Shown: piece after piece, positions 54,533 through 64,000 of the stretch
How positions within the stretch are numbered: the first letter of the stretch is position 1
Layout: every line of letters starts with the position of its first letter
Assembly (NCBI RefSeq): GCF_001619875.1
Contig: NZ_LRFC01000023.1
Span: forward strand, 670,781-734,780
Source: Fictibacillus phosphorivorans
GTDB lineage: Bacteria; Bacillota; Bacilli; Bacillales; Fictibacillaceae
Direction of reading: 5' to 3'
Length of the DNA: 64,000 nt
Position numbers and translations under genes: made by a program
Notes under the pieces: generated by a model
Databases searched by the model: none
What the model was told of the DNA's origin: nothing
Seen by the model: the letters and a program-made list of their open reading frames with translations, nothing else

Positions 54533-55192
54533 TTAATCATTCAATCCGTATCTTTTTCCTTTGACTAAGAAGATAATGCTTTCTGCAATATTTGTAGCAT
54601 GATCTGCAGTACGTTCAATATATCTGCATACAAACAATAATTGACTGATCTGAGAAAGCTGCTCAGGATGCTGAGTCATGAGTTCTAACAACTCTTTAAT
54701 GATCTTTCCGTATGTTTCATCAACAAAATCATCAAGTTCACCAAGTTCTTTTGCCAAAGCAACATCTTCATCAATGTATGCTTTTGTCGCAGTTCTTAGC
54801 ATATTAATGGCATGATGAGCCATCTTAGGTAGTTCTTCCAGTGGTTTGATAAGTTCTTCTTTTCCGATCCGAATCGTAGATTTTGCAATATTTACTGCAA
54901 AATCTGCCATTCTTTCAATATCGGATGAAATCTTGATGGCAGCAATAATTCTCCGTAAATCCGAAGCAACTGGAGCTTGTTTTGCAATCAATAAAATCGC
55001 CATATCGTTTATTTCATCTTCAAGTACATTAATACGGTTGTCATTTTCAATAATCTGCAGGGCTTTATCCAGATCTTGATTTTTTAATGCATCGACAGAA
55101 AGTTCTAACGCTTCCTCAGTAAGTTTAGATATTTGGACAATTGCTTGTTTCATTTCTTCTAATTGAAGCTGAAAATTTTCACGAACAACCAT
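54533..55192 (-). CDS. phoU: Phosphate signalling protein PhoU
   Basis: 219 residues, all-helical, two PhoU repeats with the metal-binding patterns (E..D.I...D and SDIERMADFAVNIAKS, YIERTADHATNIAESI). It links Pst transport to phosphate signalling. It takes the place that a second pstB gene has in the B. subtilis pst operon. Last gene of pstSCAB-phoU. Confidence 0.95.
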   Translation of the reverse strand: MVVRENFQLQLEEMKQAIVQISKLTEEALELSVDALKNQDLDKALQIIENDNRINVLEDEINDMAILLIAKQAPVASDLRRIIAAIKISSDIERMADFAVNIAKSTIRIGKEELIKPLEELPKMAHHAINMLRTATKAYIDEDVALAKELGELDDFVDETYGKIIKELLELMTQHPEQLSQISQLLFVCRYIERTADHATNIAESIIFLVKGKRYGLND

Positions 55193-55215
55193 TTATCTCA
55201 CTCCTATTCTTTTTT

Positions 55216-56025
55216 TTAGCCAAATCGTCCTGTAATATAATCTTCCGTTCGCTTATCTGAAGGATTCGAGAACAATGTGCTTGTATCTGTATACTCTACA
55301 ACTTCCCCATTAAGGAAGAATGCTGTACGATCTGAAATACGAGCTGCTTGCTGCATATTATGTGTAACGATAACAATGCTGTAATCTTTTTTCAGTTCTT
55401 GAACAAGCTCTTCAACTTTTAAAGTCGAAATTGGATCAAGAGCAGATGTTGGTTCATCCATCAAGATTACATCTGGTTCAATCGCAAGACAACGCGCAAT
55501 ACATAAACGCTGCTGCTGTCCTCCTGATAAACCATATGCATTCTCATTGAGACGATCTTTAACTTCATCCCAAATCGCTGCGCCTCTTAAGCTTTTTTCA
55601 ACAACTTCATCTAATACTTTTTTGTTTTTGATCCCATGTATGCGCGGTCCATAAGCCACATTGTCATAAATGGATTTAGGAAACGGATTCGGCTTTTGAA
55701 ATACCATACCTACTTGTGTACGAAGTTCTTCTACACCGTATTTAGGATCAAAGATATTTTTATCTCTGTAAACAATTTCCCCGGACATACGAACAATGGG
55801 AACCATTTCAACCATTCTGTTCAACGTTTTAATAAACGTTGATTTCCCACACCCTGATGGCCCAATGATTGCAGTAACTTGTTTTTCAGGTATATCAAAT
55901 TTAATATCCTTTAATGCATGATCTTGTCCATACCATAAGTTTAAATTGTTTATATTAAAGACAGGTGTGAAATCCTGATCTTTTTCTCCTTTTTGTACCA
56001 ATTGTTTATTAATTGTAATATCCAT
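55216..56025 (-). CDS. pstB: Phosphate ABC transporter ATP-binding protein
   Basis: 269 residues. Walker [11 protein letters not shown]-loop, signature LSGGQQQRL and Walker [13 protein letters not shown] are complete. It energises phosphate uptake with PstA and PstC. Only one pstB is present here, where B. subtilis has two. Confidence 0.97.
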   Translation of the reverse strand: MDITINKQLVQKGEKDQDFTPVFNINNLNLWYGQDHALKDIKFDIPEKQVTAIIGPSGCGKSTFIKTLNRMVEMVPIVRMSGEIVYRDKNIFDPKYGVEELRTQVGMVFQKPNPFPKSIYDNVAYGPRIHGIKNKKVLDEVVEKSLRGAAIWDEVKDRLNENAYGLSGGQQQRLCIARCLAIEPDVILMDEPTSALDPISTLKVEELVQELKKDYSIVIVTHNMQQAARISDRTAFFLNGEVVEYTDTSTLFSNPSDKRTEDYITGRFG

Positions 56026-56047
56026 GTTTTTGTCCTCCTTCTCTCTG

Positions 56048-56926
56048 TTAGAAGCGCTTATGAAACTTATTTCGAATAAATACAGCGATTGAATTCATGA
56101 TCAGCAAGATGATCATCAAGATTATGATTCCACTCGCTGCGAGCATATGGAACTCTTCTTGAGGTCTGCTCGTCCAGTTGTAGAGCTGGATAGGCAGTAC
56201 CGTAAACTGTGAGAATAAATTTTCTGGAACAAATGCAACATATGCTAGTGCACCTAATACTAGTAAAGGTGCAGTTTCCCCCACTGCACGAGATAGGGCT
56301 AAGATCGTACCAGTCAAAATACCAGGAAGCGCGGCAGGAAACACAATTCTTCTAATGGTTTGCCATTTTGTAGCACCCATGCCAAATGAAGCTTCCCGAA
56401 TTTCTCTCGGAACGGTTCTGATCGCTTCTTGAGAAGCAACAACAATAACAGGAAGAATCAATAAACTCATTGTTAGTCCACCGGCCAGCACACTCGATCC
56501 GAGTCCAGCTAGACGGACAAAGATTGTAAGTCCCAGCAACCCGAAAACAATCGATGGAACACCAGCTAAGTTAGAGATATTTATCTGAACAAATTTTGTG
56601 AACGCATTTTTCTTCGCATATTCTTCTAAATAGATAGCCGTTCCAACACCAAGAATAAATGAAACAGGCGCCGTAACCGCCATAATCCAGATGGTACCTA
56701 AGAGCGCTGCCCAAATACCAGCTCGTTCAGGCATCCTAGATGCGAAATTCGTAATAAAGTCTAGACTTAAATAAGGTAATCCTTCTGTTAGGATTCTATA
56801 GATCAAAACGCCTAATACAAGCAGGGAGAAGCATGTTGCAAGGATAAACAGGAATTTAGCAAAGCCGTTCGCTGCTATTCTGCTCCCCATTTTCTTTTTA
56901 ACAGACTCTTTATTAATTAAACCCAT
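56048..56926 (-). CDS. pstA: Phosphate ABC transporter permease PstA
   Basis: 292 residues, six membrane helices, with the permease EAA loop ([20 protein letters not shown]). It pairs with PstC. The start overlaps the pstC stop as TAATG behind GAGGAA. Confidence 0.96.
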   Translation of the reverse strand: MGLINKESVKKKMGSRIAANGFAKFLFILATCFSLLVLGVLIYRILTEGLPYLSLDFITNFASRMPERAGIWAALLGTIWIMAVTAPVSFILGVGTAIYLEEYAKKNAFTKFVQINISNLAGVPSIVFGLLGLTIFVRLAGLGSSVLAGGLTMSLLILPVIVVASQEAIRTVPREIREASFGMGATKWQTIRRIVFPAALPGILTGTILALSRAVGETAPLLVLGALAYVAFVPENLFSQFTVLPIQLYNWTSRPQEEFHMLAASGIIILMIILLIMNSIAVFIRNKFHKRF

Positions 56927-57879
56927 TAATATTCCTCCCTAAACTTGCGGGAAATAAATTGAGCAAGTAAATTCATAATTAACGTAAATACAAATAACGT
57001 CATACCTACAGCATAGATACTGTAATAAATCGTAGTTCCATATCCTGTATCACCCTGGCTGACTTGAACGATATAAGCCGTCATCGTTTGAATGGATTCT
57101 GTGACATTAATATCGGCAGTCGGCCTAGATCCACCAGCAATGGTTACGATCATTGTCTCACCAATTGCTCTTGAGATACCTAGAACAAATGAAGCAATTA
57201 CCCCAGATAGTGCAGCAGGCAAAACAACTTTGATGGCAACTTCAAACCGTGTTGCTCCTAAAGCCATAGCCCCTTCTCTCATAGCGTTTGGTACAGCATT
57301 CATAGCATCCTCTGATAACGATGCAATCATAGGGATGATCATTATTCCTACCACAATTCCCGGGCTTAAAGCATTAAAGATCGAAATGCCGCCTGGAATA
57401 ATTTTATCTAATAAAGGTGTTACAAATGTGAGCGCGAAGAATCCGTAAACAATCGTTGGGATTCCAGCTAAAACTTCAAGAATTGGTTTAATCATCTTTC
57501 TCGTTTTTGCTGATGCATACTCACTTAAATATATAGCTACAGCAAGACCTACAGGGATGGCAACAACCATCGCAATGGCTGTAACGGTCAATGTTCCCAA
57601 AACGAGAGCAATAATCCCGTAGTCTGCATTTTCGTCAGAAGTAAAAGGAAACCACCGAGTATTCGTGAAAAATTCAACAATTGAAATTCTGCTGAAAAAC
57701 GTAAATGTTTCTGTTAACAAAGTAAATACGATGCCTAACGTTGTAAAAATAGATATAATAGCACAAATTAAAAAGATTTTTGGAACTACCTTTTCCATTA
57801 CCGCCGATTGACTTCTTGAAGATTTATTCTCCTGAATCATAGAGCGGATTGATTTTTGGTTTGTTTTATCTCTGGACAC
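56926..57879 (-). CDS. pstC: Phosphate ABC transporter permease PstC
   Basis: 317 residues, six membrane helices and the EAA loop (EGAMALGATRFEVAIKVVLP). The start is taken as GTG at 57879, 8 nt after AGGAGG; two TTG codons just upstream are too near the site. It follows pstS after a gap with a stem-loop. Confidence 0.95.
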   Translation of the reverse strand: MSRDKTNQKSIRSMIQENKSSRSQSAVMEKVVPKIFLICAIISIFTTLGIVFTLLTETFTFFSRISIVEFFTNTRWFPFTSDENADYGIIALVLGTLTVTAIAMVVAIPVGLAVAIYLSEYASAKTRKMIKPILEVLAGIPTIVYGFFALTFVTPLLDKIIPGGISIFNALSPGIVVGIMIIPMIASLSEDAMNAVPNAMREGAMALGATRFEVAIKVVLPAALSGVIASFVLGISRAIGETMIVTIAGGSRPTADINVTESIQTMTAYIVQVSQGDTGYGTTIYYSIYAVGMTLFVFTLIMNLLAQFISRKFREEY

Positions 57880-57921
57880 CAACAAGACCTCCTATAATTC
57901 GACAATACTAAACAGGTGAAA

Positions 57922-57947
57922 GGTGAGGAGATCTCTCGCTCCTCACC
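57922..57947 (-). terminator. Stem-loop between pstS and pstC
   Basis: GGTGAGGAG (57922-57930) pairs perfectly with CTCCTCACC (57939-57947). There is no good T-run, so it may be a partial terminator or a 3' stabiliser that lets pstS mRNA exceed the permease mRNA, as is usual for binding-protein operons. Confidence 0.6.
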
Positions 57948-57983
57948 CTTTATTATTTTCCTAAGTTATTCCATAAGAAATTC

Positions 57984-58943
57984 TTATTTACCTGCAAGCT
58001 CATCAAGCTTTTTCATTTGCTCTTCGTACTTTTCTTTCGGAAGTGATACATACCCGATTGAATCAGATGATGCAAGTTCACCTGCATTTTCAAGAGCAAA
58101 CTTCATATACTCATAAACCGCTTCATTTTCTTTTAGAGATTTGTTGTTAACATAAGTGAACAACGGGCGAGAAAGTGGTGCGTATTCACCAGATTCGATT
58201 GTTTCAGGAGTTGGTTCTACAGGACCGTTTCCACCATCGATCGGAACAGCTTTAACTTTATCTTTATTAGCTTGGTAATATGCATAACCGAAGAATCCGA
58301 TAGCGTTTTTAGAACCTGTTACACCTTGAACAAGTACGTTATCATCTTCAGATAGTTGAGCATCACGACGCATAGGCTTTTCTTCAAGAATTACTTCATC
58401 AAAATAATCGTATGTTCCAGAATCTGTACCAGGAGCATAGATTTCGATTTTTTCTTTAGGCCATCCTTCACGAACATCAGCCCACGTTTTTGCAGCTTTT
58501 TCTTCAAGGAAAATCTTTTTAAGTTCATCTAGTGTAAGGTGATCAATAAAATCATTTTCTTTTGGTACAACTACTGACAAACCGTCTTTTGCTAGTTCGA
58601 ACTCAGTAAACTCAATGCCTTTATCTGTAGCAGCTGTTTTTTCTTCATCTTTAATCGGGCGTGAAGCATTAGCAAGATCAAGTTCTCCACGAACGAATTT
58701 TTCAAATCCACCACCAGTTCCAGATACTCCTACAGGAGCTTGAACATCAGGATTCGATCCTTGGAACTCTTCAGAAACAGCTTCCATAATTGGGAATACT
58801 GTGGATGATCCGTCGATTTTGATTTTACCGCTTAGATCTCCGCCGCCAGCAGCTCCATCTTCACTCTTGTTTCCACACGCTGCAGCGAAAACTAGGATTA
58901 GTGACATTACTGCCAAAAGGTACACAGACTTCATTTTCTTCAT
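57984..58943 (-). CDS. pstS: Phosphate-binding lipoprotein PstS
   Basis: 319 residues. Lipoprotein signal peptide with lipobox FAAACGNK (Cys about 23), then a phosphate-binding domain with KIDGSSTVFPI, GVSGTGGGFEKF and the loop PGTDSGTYDYF. It captures phosphate outside the membrane. ATG 58943 follows GGGGGA; a frame extension to 58982 lacks a site. First gene of the operon, behind the PhoP box. Confidence 0.95.
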   Translation of the reverse strand: MKKMKSVYLLAVMSLILVFAAACGNKSEDGAAGGGDLSGKIKIDGSSTVFPIMEAVSEEFQGSNPDVQAPVGVSGTGGGFEKFVRGELDLANASRPIKDEEKTAATDKGIEFTEFELAKDGLSVVVPKENDFIDHLTLDELKKIFLEEKAAKTWADVREGWPKEKIEIYAPGTDSGTYDYFDEVILEEKPMRRDAQLSEDDNVLVQGVTGSKNAIGFFGYAYYQANKDKVKAVPIDGGNGPVEPTPETIESGEYAPLSRPLFTYVNNKSLKENEAVYEYMKFALENAGELASSDSIGYVSLPKEKYEEQMKKLDELAGK

Positions 58944-59060
58944 CTTGATAGGTCCCCCTAAATATGATTTTCGTCTTTTCATGTTAGAGAATACTCTCAG
59001 GTCATGAACCCTTTTTTAAAAGCTTGTTTCTTTCTTACATGTTCTACAATAAACCTTGAA

Positions 59061-59099
59061 TGTGAACTACGTTTTAATGAATTGTAAAGGTATTGTTAA
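59061..59099 (-). promoter_or_regulatory. PhoP box upstream of pstS (four hexamers)
   Basis: On the minus strand TTAACA (59094-59099), TTTACA (59083-59088), TTAAAA (59072-59077) and TTCACA (59061-59066) repeat with an exact 11-nt period. This is the full four-hexamer arrangement bound by phosphorylated PhoP dimers. It lies about 120 nt before the pstS start, so the operon is predicted to be induced by phosphate starvation. Confidence 0.9.
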
Positions 59100-59152
59100 G
59101 ACTTGTTGATCGACGAATACATTCTTATTCTTTACTAAGGCTACCTATATAT

Positions 59153-59188
59153 ACAAAAAAGAATCACGCTTATGTTAACGTGATTCTT
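59153..59188 (-). terminator. Terminator of pbpA
   Basis: AAGAATCACG (59159-59168) pairs with CGTGATTCTT (59179-59188), with a T-run on the minus strand. The pbpA stop codon lies in the loop. Confidence 0.85.
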
Positions 59189-61229
59189 GGATTTGATCTT
59201 TATCTTTAGTACCCGGTTTAGTTGGAATGCCTTCTTTTTTCATTGAGAAATAAGCATCAAGTACACCTTCAGCGATTTCACTGTTCGTATTACCTTCTTT
59301 TATATTCGGTACTACAACTGCAAATGCCACCTCTGGATTTTCGTAAGGTGCATATCCGATCAGCGTCTTATTTACAACACCAGTAGCTTTATCTATTTCA
59401 GCTGTACCTGTTTTTCCTGCTGGATTATAATCTTTGTTCCTGAACTTCCATGCAGCTGTTCCAGCATTTCCGTGCATAACTTCATAGAATCCTTTTTGTA
59501 CAACGGCGATTTCACTTGGTTTCATTTCAATTCTATTCAGTACATCCGGTTCAAATCGATAGAGAAGTTTTCCTAATTTATTTGGATCAACGGATGGCTC
59601 TCTTACCTCTTTTAACAGGTGCGGCTGCATTCTAAGACCGCCGTTAGCAATAGTAGAAACATACTGTGCCATCTGCATCGGAGTATAGGTGTCAAATTGA
59701 CCGATAGAGAAAAACATCGCTTGTGATAGTTCATTACTCATTCCTGTGTTATAACCAGTCGCTTCAGAGGGAAGATCTATTCCAGTTGGTACACCAAGTC
59801 CAAACTGACTGTATGAGTTTCTTAAAATATTGAAAGCATCTTGTACTTTGTTCTCTTTAAAGCGCTTATTGGAATAATCATATCCCGCTAAACGCATAGC
59901 GATATGCCACATATATACGTTTGAGGATCTTTCTAGTGCTTCAATAGCGTCAACAGGCCCCATATTTTCATGTGATTTTAACGGACGACTGTCACCAAAA
60001 GTTAATGGCGCATCATAGATAATCGTATTTGGCTTGATTACCCCTTCTTTAAGCCCCGTTAAGACAGTCGCACCTTTAACAGTTGACCCCATCGCATATG
60101 AATCATAAACGTTGCCAAATGGTATGTCTGTAAACTTCCCTGTTTTTCTATCATATTTCTTAGCAGCCATCGATAATATTTCCCCAGTATTCGGGTTCAT
60201 CATAACAACATAAGCACTGTTTAATTTGTTGTTGTCATAGGCAAATTTGCCGCGAATGGCATCTTTTAATTTATCTTCTACGACTTTTTCAACTTCTTGC
60301 TGGAGATCCATGTCGACAGTCAAAATTAGATCACTGCCTCTAGCTCCATCTTCTTCTACAGGATCTCCTACTGGATTACCCATTTTATCGGTTACATACT
60401 TAATTTTTGACTTTGTTCCACGTAAGAGAGATTCATACTGCTCTTCAAGGAAGCTCGTCCCTACCATATCATTACGGTCATTACCACGTGCGGTATAATA
60501 ATCCATTCTTGATTTTGGTATTTGTTTTACTTGACCAAAGATATCTCTGAAGGAATTACCGTATGGATAAGATCGCTCAGCATCAGGTTTTATATCAACC
60601 CCTTCTAGTTCAGGCAAATGTTCACTGATCAATGCGATCTCTTTTTCAGAAGCACCAACCTTAATTCGCTGTGGAGAAAGGGTATAACCACGATCCATCT
60701 CACTTTTAATTGCAAGTACTTCAAGCTCTTTATCTGTAAAAGAATCAATATCTTCTTGTTTAACCTTTTGAAGCATAAGGTCATAAAGCTCTTCAGGAGG
60801 AGTATCTTTTTTCTCTTCTTTAGATAATCTCGATTCAACTTCTTTTTCATTTAGAAAAATAAAATAGTCTTTTTTATCTCGTTCGGTTAGCTCTTCAAAG
60901 TCTTTATCTATAAGATCAGCTAACTTTAAGGCTAATTTGTATCTTTGTTCTGCATCTGCTTCTTGTGTTCTTGTGTATGTAATAGAGAAAACAGGCTCGT
61001 TATCAACTACTACCCGGTAATTGGCATCAAACATTTTACCTCGCGGGGCATCCAATTTCGTTGTAACATTCTCGGTTAAGTAAGCATCGCGCTTATATTC
61101 TTCACCTTTTACGATCTGGACATAACCAAGTCTAAGAACCAAAACGGAAAATAGAAAGAACACCGATAGAAAGAGGGCATTGATTCGAATAGGTACATGG
61201 TTTTTCTTTTTGTTGTCTTTTGTTTTCAT
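59175..61229 (-). CDS. pbpA: Penicillin-binding protein 2A-type transpeptidase
   Basis: 684 residues, class B PBP: an N-terminal membrane helix (about 17-36), a dimer domain, then the transpeptidase with the active-site Ser in MGSTVKGA, the SxN motif SSN (ERSSNVYMW) and KTGTAEID. It crosslinks peptidoglycan during rod elongation. It sits upstream of pst as in B. subtilis (pbpA). Function in spore outgrowth is known there. Confidence 0.94.
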   Translation of the reverse strand: MKTKDNKKKNHVPIRINALFLSVFFLFSVLVLRLGYVQIVKGEEYKRDAYLTENVTTKLDAPRGKMFDANYRVVVDNEPVFSITYTRTQEADAEQRYKLALKLADLIDKDFEELTERDKKDYFIFLNEKEVESRLSKEEKKDTPPEELYDLMLQKVKQEDIDSFTDKELEVLAIKSEMDRGYTLSPQRIKVGASEKEIALISEHLPELEGVDIKPDAERSYPYGNSFRDIFGQVKQIPKSRMDYYTARGNDRNDMVGTSFLEEQYESLLRGTKSKIKYVTDKMGNPVGDPVEEDGARGSDLILTVDMDLQQEVEKVVEDKLKDAIRGKFAYDNNKLNSAYVVMMNPNTGEILSMAAKKYDRKTGKFTDIPFGNVYDSYAMGSTVKGATVLTGLKEGVIKPNTIIYDAPLTFGDSRPLKSHENMGPVDAIEALERSSNVYMWHIAMRLAGYDYSNKRFKENKVQDAFNILRNSYSQFGLGVPTGIDLPSEATGYNTGMSNELSQAMFFSIGQFDTYTPMQMAQYVSTIANGGLRMQPHLLKEVREPSVDPNKLGKLLYRFEPDVLNRIEMKPSEIAVVQKGFYEVMHGNAGTAAWKFRNKDYNPAGKTGTAEIDKATGVVNKTLIGYAPYENPEVAFAVVVPNIKEGNTNSEIAEGVLDAYFSMKKEGIPTKPGTKDKDQIQESR

Positions 61230-61260
61230 AATATTGTAAATCTCCCTTTAAAACAGCACA

Positions 61261-61282
61261 GACACCTTTAAATAAAGGTGTC
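61261..61282. other. Perfect inverted repeat between yqgE and pbpA
   Basis: GACACCTTT and AAAGGTGTC with a 4-nt loop. Without a clear T-run it is a weak terminator of yqgE at best. Confidence 0.5.
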
Positions 61283-61351
61283 AAAAACGAACCGGTAATT
61301 ATATCTACATAACAATAGTATCCTTATCAAGGCGATGATGTCAAAAGATAA

Positions 61352-62629
61352 TTATTGTTTATTGGGATTGTTTCCGTCTTGCTGAACTTCTGCAAGTTCG
61401 ATTGTTTTTTTAGGGTTGATTTTAGAGAAAGAAACTTTTCTTAAGCAAAAATAAATTAAAAAATGTCCTGCTCCTAAGATAGGCAGCAATAAAGGAATTC
61501 CCTTTTCTTCTGATAGCAGACTAACAACGATGATAAATGTAATGATCGAAATAATTCTCCCTGCATTCAGGTATATTTCTCGAACAACGATATACTCAAT
61601 TCTCTTTTCATGAATACCACGGCATTTTCCGATAATATCATACGTTAAAGAGACATAGGGAACCAATAACAATGGATAAGCAATTGATACAGATACCCCA
61701 TATATTACGAGAAGTGTAAATGAAACGGGGAAAAGCAGCATAAAAGGTGAAATAAAGAGCAACAATCCTCCAATAAATATCGCTCTCATTCTTTTTTGCG
61801 GTTTTAAATAATGCGAAACACAATAATAGCCAACAAAAGATACAAAGGATTGAACAAACCCGTAAGTTCCGAGAGCAAATTCACTTTTCGAAGCAGTATA
61901 TACCCATATCACAATTAAAAAAATGAATGTACCTTCACGAAACCCCTGAAAAAAGTGTGCCCTAAGCAACTGCTGCCAAGCTCTATCTTCTTTACGTTCC
62001 TGCAATACTTCCCTTATACCAAACCTTCCATCCGCTTTTCTTCGTTTTAATAAAAAACTTATTGCTACTGCCACTAAAAACAATACCATTGAAATCGTAA
62101 ATATTGTTTCGTAACCTGCATGTTTGTCCATTCTAGTAATGATATACCCTGCACTTAGTGGACCAATCATTCCTGAAAAAGAATTCAGTACACCTAGATA
62201 TCCGTTAAAAAAATCACGAGTCTCCGGTTCGGTAACTTCCAAAGTCAGTACATTAAAAGCAAGCCAGTAAAATCCTAAACCCAGTCCTAACATAGCTCCC
62301 AATAATAAGAGATAGTTGCTCGCCAGCGAACCCATATAAAGGACGCCTATATAAAAAAGAGCAAGGATTAAAACACCTATTCGGAGTACGATAACGCGGT
62401 CAATTTTTTTGGCAAACCATCCTGCTAAATAGAAAGCGATCGGCTGCATTACAACAATGGAAAGATTGTAAAAAGCGATGTCTGTTATTTTCCCAGATTG
62501 TTTCCACAAGAAAATGTTAACAAACGTATTAGAAAGAGCGGTACTTAGGGTAAATAAACCGCCTACAAATAACAAAAAGAATAAATCTCTAGGGTATTGG
62601 TCGGTATCCATGAATTTTTTTAGTCTCAT
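61352..62629 (-). CDS. yqgE: MFS transporter (YqgE)
   Basis: 425 residues with 12 predicted membrane helices and MFS features (GWFAKKIDR between helices 2 and 3). It matches YqgE in place (between pbpA and sodA). Substrate unknown. Confidence 0.87.
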   Translation of the reverse strand: MRLKKFMDTDQYPRDLFFLLFVGGLFTLSTALSNTFVNIFLWKQSGKITDIAFYNLSIVVMQPIAFYLAGWFAKKIDRVIVLRIGVLILALFYIGVLYMGSLASNYLLLLGAMLGLGLGFYWLAFNVLTLEVTEPETRDFFNGYLGVLNSFSGMIGPLSAGYIITRMDKHAGYETIFTISMVLFLVAVAISFLLKRRKADGRFGIREVLQERKEDRAWQQLLRAHFFQGFREGTFIFLIVIWVYTASKSEFALGTYGFVQSFVSFVGYYCVSHYLKPQKRMRAIFIGGLLLFISPFMLLFPVSFTLLVIYGVSVSIAYPLLLVPYVSLTYDIIGKCRGIHEKRIEYIVVREIYLNAGRIISIITFIIVVSLLSEEKGIPLLLPILGAGHFLIYFCLRKVSFSKINPKKTIELAEVQQDGNNPNKQ

Positions 62630-62729
62630 GTTTTCGCCCCCTTACATATCGTCGTTAGTGTCTTTCAAGTCGATAGGGGCTATTCACATTTTCAATAATT
62701 GGTTTTTATTGTATAAAGGGGCTGATACG

Positions 62730-62969
62730 ATGTTCGAATATTGGATTTTTGATTCTGTGGATTATGAAAAAATAGAAGACAACACGACGTTAAACAAAGA
62801 ATTTATCTGGTATTTTCAATCAAAGAATGTATTTGTTATTCAATCCTTTGTTCCTTTCGGTGATGGTAATCTAGCCCTTGATGAAATGTTAGTAAAATTA
62901 GCCGATCATTACGAAATTCATGACAAGGGCATAATAAAAAGCCACTGGCAAGCCAGCAGCTTTCAATAA
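62730..62969 (+). CDS. Hypothetical acidic protein, 79 residues
   Basis: A small soluble protein, starting MFEYWIFDSVDYEKIED, with an AAAGGGG site ahead of the ATG. No recognised domain. Its stop adjoins the stop of the convergent sodA. A longer upstream start (62478) overlaps yqgE and is not supported. Confidence 0.68.
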   Translation: MFEYWIFDSVDYEKIEDNTTLNKEFIWYFQSKNVFVIQSFVPFGDGNLALDEMLVKLADHYEIHDKGIIKSHWQASSFQ

Positions 62970-63581
62970 TTATTTTGCCTCGTTATAACGCTTTTCAACT
63001 TCATCCCAGTTTACAACGTTCCAAAATGCAGCGATGTAATCAGGACGTTTGTTTTGATAATTTAAGTAGTAAGCATGCTCCCAAACATCAAGCCCTAGGA
63101 TTGGTGTCTTACCTTCCATAACAGGTGTATCCTGGTTTGGTGTGCTTGTAACTTCAAGCTCTCCATTGTTTACAACTAACCAAGCCCAACCTGAGCCAAA
63201 TCTAGTTTTACCAGCGTTCGCAAACTCTTCTTTAAATGCATCCAGGCTTCCGAATTTGCTGTTAATTTTATCAGCAAGCTCTCCAGTTGGCGTGTTAGCT
63301 CCGCCTGGTGCGATCACTTCCCAGAAAAGACTGTGGTTAGCGTGTCCACCGCCATTGTTTCGAACAGCATTTTGGATACTTTGCGGAAGAGCATCAAGGT
63401 TTGAAAGAAGATCTTCCAAGCTCTTGTTTTCTAATTCAGCTTGCCCTTCAAGAGCAGCATTTAAATTATCAACATATGTTTTGTGATGGCGACCGTGGTG
63501 GATCTCCATTGTTTCCTTGTCGATATGCGGTTCAAGTGCGTTTGTTTCATAAGGTAATGCAGGCAGTTCAAATTTAGCCAT
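62970..63581 (-). CDS. sodA: Superoxide dismutase, Mn/Fe family
   Basis: 203 residues. Metal ligands: His of [14 protein letters not shown], His of [12 protein letters not shown], and Asp and His of [13 protein letters not shown]. Most Bacillus members use Mn, in line with the mntR gene in this window. ATG 63581 lies 8 nt after AAGGAGG; the ATG at 63587 is too close. Confidence 0.97.
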   Translation of the reverse strand: MAKFELPALPYETNALEPHIDKETMEIHHGRHHKTYVDNLNAALEGQAELENKSLEDLLSNLDALPQSIQNAVRNNGGGHANHSLFWEVIAPGGANTPTGELADKINSKFGSLDAFKEEFANAGKTRFGSGWAWLVVNNGELEVTSTPNQDTPVMEGKTPILGLDVWEHAYYLNYQNKRPDYIAAFWNVVNWDEVEKRYNEAK

Positions 63582-63749
63582 GTTCATTTCCTCCTTATAA
63601 TATGTAGAGTTTTATATGTTCATTTTCAAGATAGCTTGAAAAGTGAAACCATTTAATCAACTTACTTGTTTAGAAAGTATTCAACATGTTTACCTTATCA
63701 AATTTATAGCGAACTTTCAATTTTAAAACACTGTACCTTTTTTAAATAA

Positions 63750-63780
63750 TAAAAAAACCTTACGGCACGCCGCAAGGTTT
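63750..63780 (-). terminator. Terminator of the tRNA operon
   Basis: AAACCTT-CGGC pairs with GCCG-AAGGTTT (63756-63780), and on the minus strand a T-run follows. Confidence 0.82.
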
Positions 63781-63792
63781 ATATGTATAATA

Positions 63793-63868
<76 letters not shown>

Positions 63869-63907
63869 ATTTTTTATATATGGAATGGATCTCTGAAAAA
63901 TATGTAA

Positions 63908-64000
63908 TGGAGGAGGTAGAGGGATTCGAACCCCCGCGGGTCGTTAAACCCCTGTCGGTTTTCAAGACCGATCCCTTCAGCCGGACTTGGGTATACCTCC
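63908..64000 (-). tRNA. tRNA-Ser (anticodon TGA)
   Basis: 93 nt including encoded CCA, ending at the last base of the window. Acceptor GGAGGTA/TACCTCC, anticodon loop CTTGAAA, and a long variable arm (CAGGGGTTTAACGACCCGC) typical of serine tRNA. Confidence 0.97.

Noticed and set aside
62941..62960. GCCACTGGCAAGCCAGCAGC, which resembles part of a cobalamin riboswitch box
   Set aside because: It lies at the 3' end of a small coding gene with no other riboswitch elements and no B12-related gene downstream.

Overview
This window comes from a low-GC, endospore-forming member of the Bacillaceae. It carries the spoIIIA sporulation operon, a spore photoproduct lyase, two spore-germination membrane proteins, the comG competence operon and a glycine riboswitch. 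Gene order closely follows the yqh-yqg region of Bacillus subtilis, with local insertions. A Fictibacillus-like genus is plausible, but the sequence alone does not prove it. All genes are chromosomal in character; there is no prophage, IS element or CRISPR array.

Layout: 1-4.9 kb holds spoIIIAA-AH (minus strand; AH is cut by the window edge) behind a SigE-type promoter. 5.4-11.3 kb holds efp, papA (yqhT), aroQ, yqhR/figP, yqhQ, yqhP, a patatin-like lipase and mntR. 11.3-16.6 kb holds splB and nrdJ, a B12-dependent ribonucleotide reductase interrupted by two group I introns. 16.9-25.3 kb holds lipM, yqhL, the glycine cleavage genes gcvT-gcvPA-gcvPB behind a tandem glycine riboswitch, yqhH, yqhG and yqzE. 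25.4-29.9 kb holds aroK and comGA-GG. 30-45.5 kb holds tRNA-Gln, mgsR, yqgY, a MidA-type methyltransferase, yqgX, yqgT, yqgS, glcK, yqgQ, a SpoVAF/GerAA-like protein, an M42 peptidase, a HAD phosphatase, a missed 58-residue membrane protein, a MobA-like protein, a DUF92 protein, yqgN and a zinc-independent L33. 45.6-53.4 kb is a four-gene alpha-glucan cassette. 53.8-64 kb holds yqzD/yqzC-like genes, phoU-pstBACS under a clear PhoP box, pbpA, yqgE, sodA, tRNA-Phe and tRNA-Ser.

Three results stand out. (1) nrdJ is split into three exons; the middle exon is only 30 nt (ten codons) and lies between two related group I introns. Both 5' splice sites form a P1 helix with a U-G pair, and both introns end in G. 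The larger intron carries a LAGLIDADG endonuclease. (2) Three intergenic spaces each hold a short array with an exact 21-bp period. Each array has a different core sequence and lies just downstream of an intrinsic terminator. (3) A translationally coupled cassette encodes a DUF4912 protein, a GH57-GT4 fusion, a nucleotidyltransferase fused to a phosphomannomutase-like domain that has lost its catalytic motifs, and a GH15 glucoamylase-like enzyme. It looks like a non-glgBCDAP route for making and trimming an alpha-glucan.
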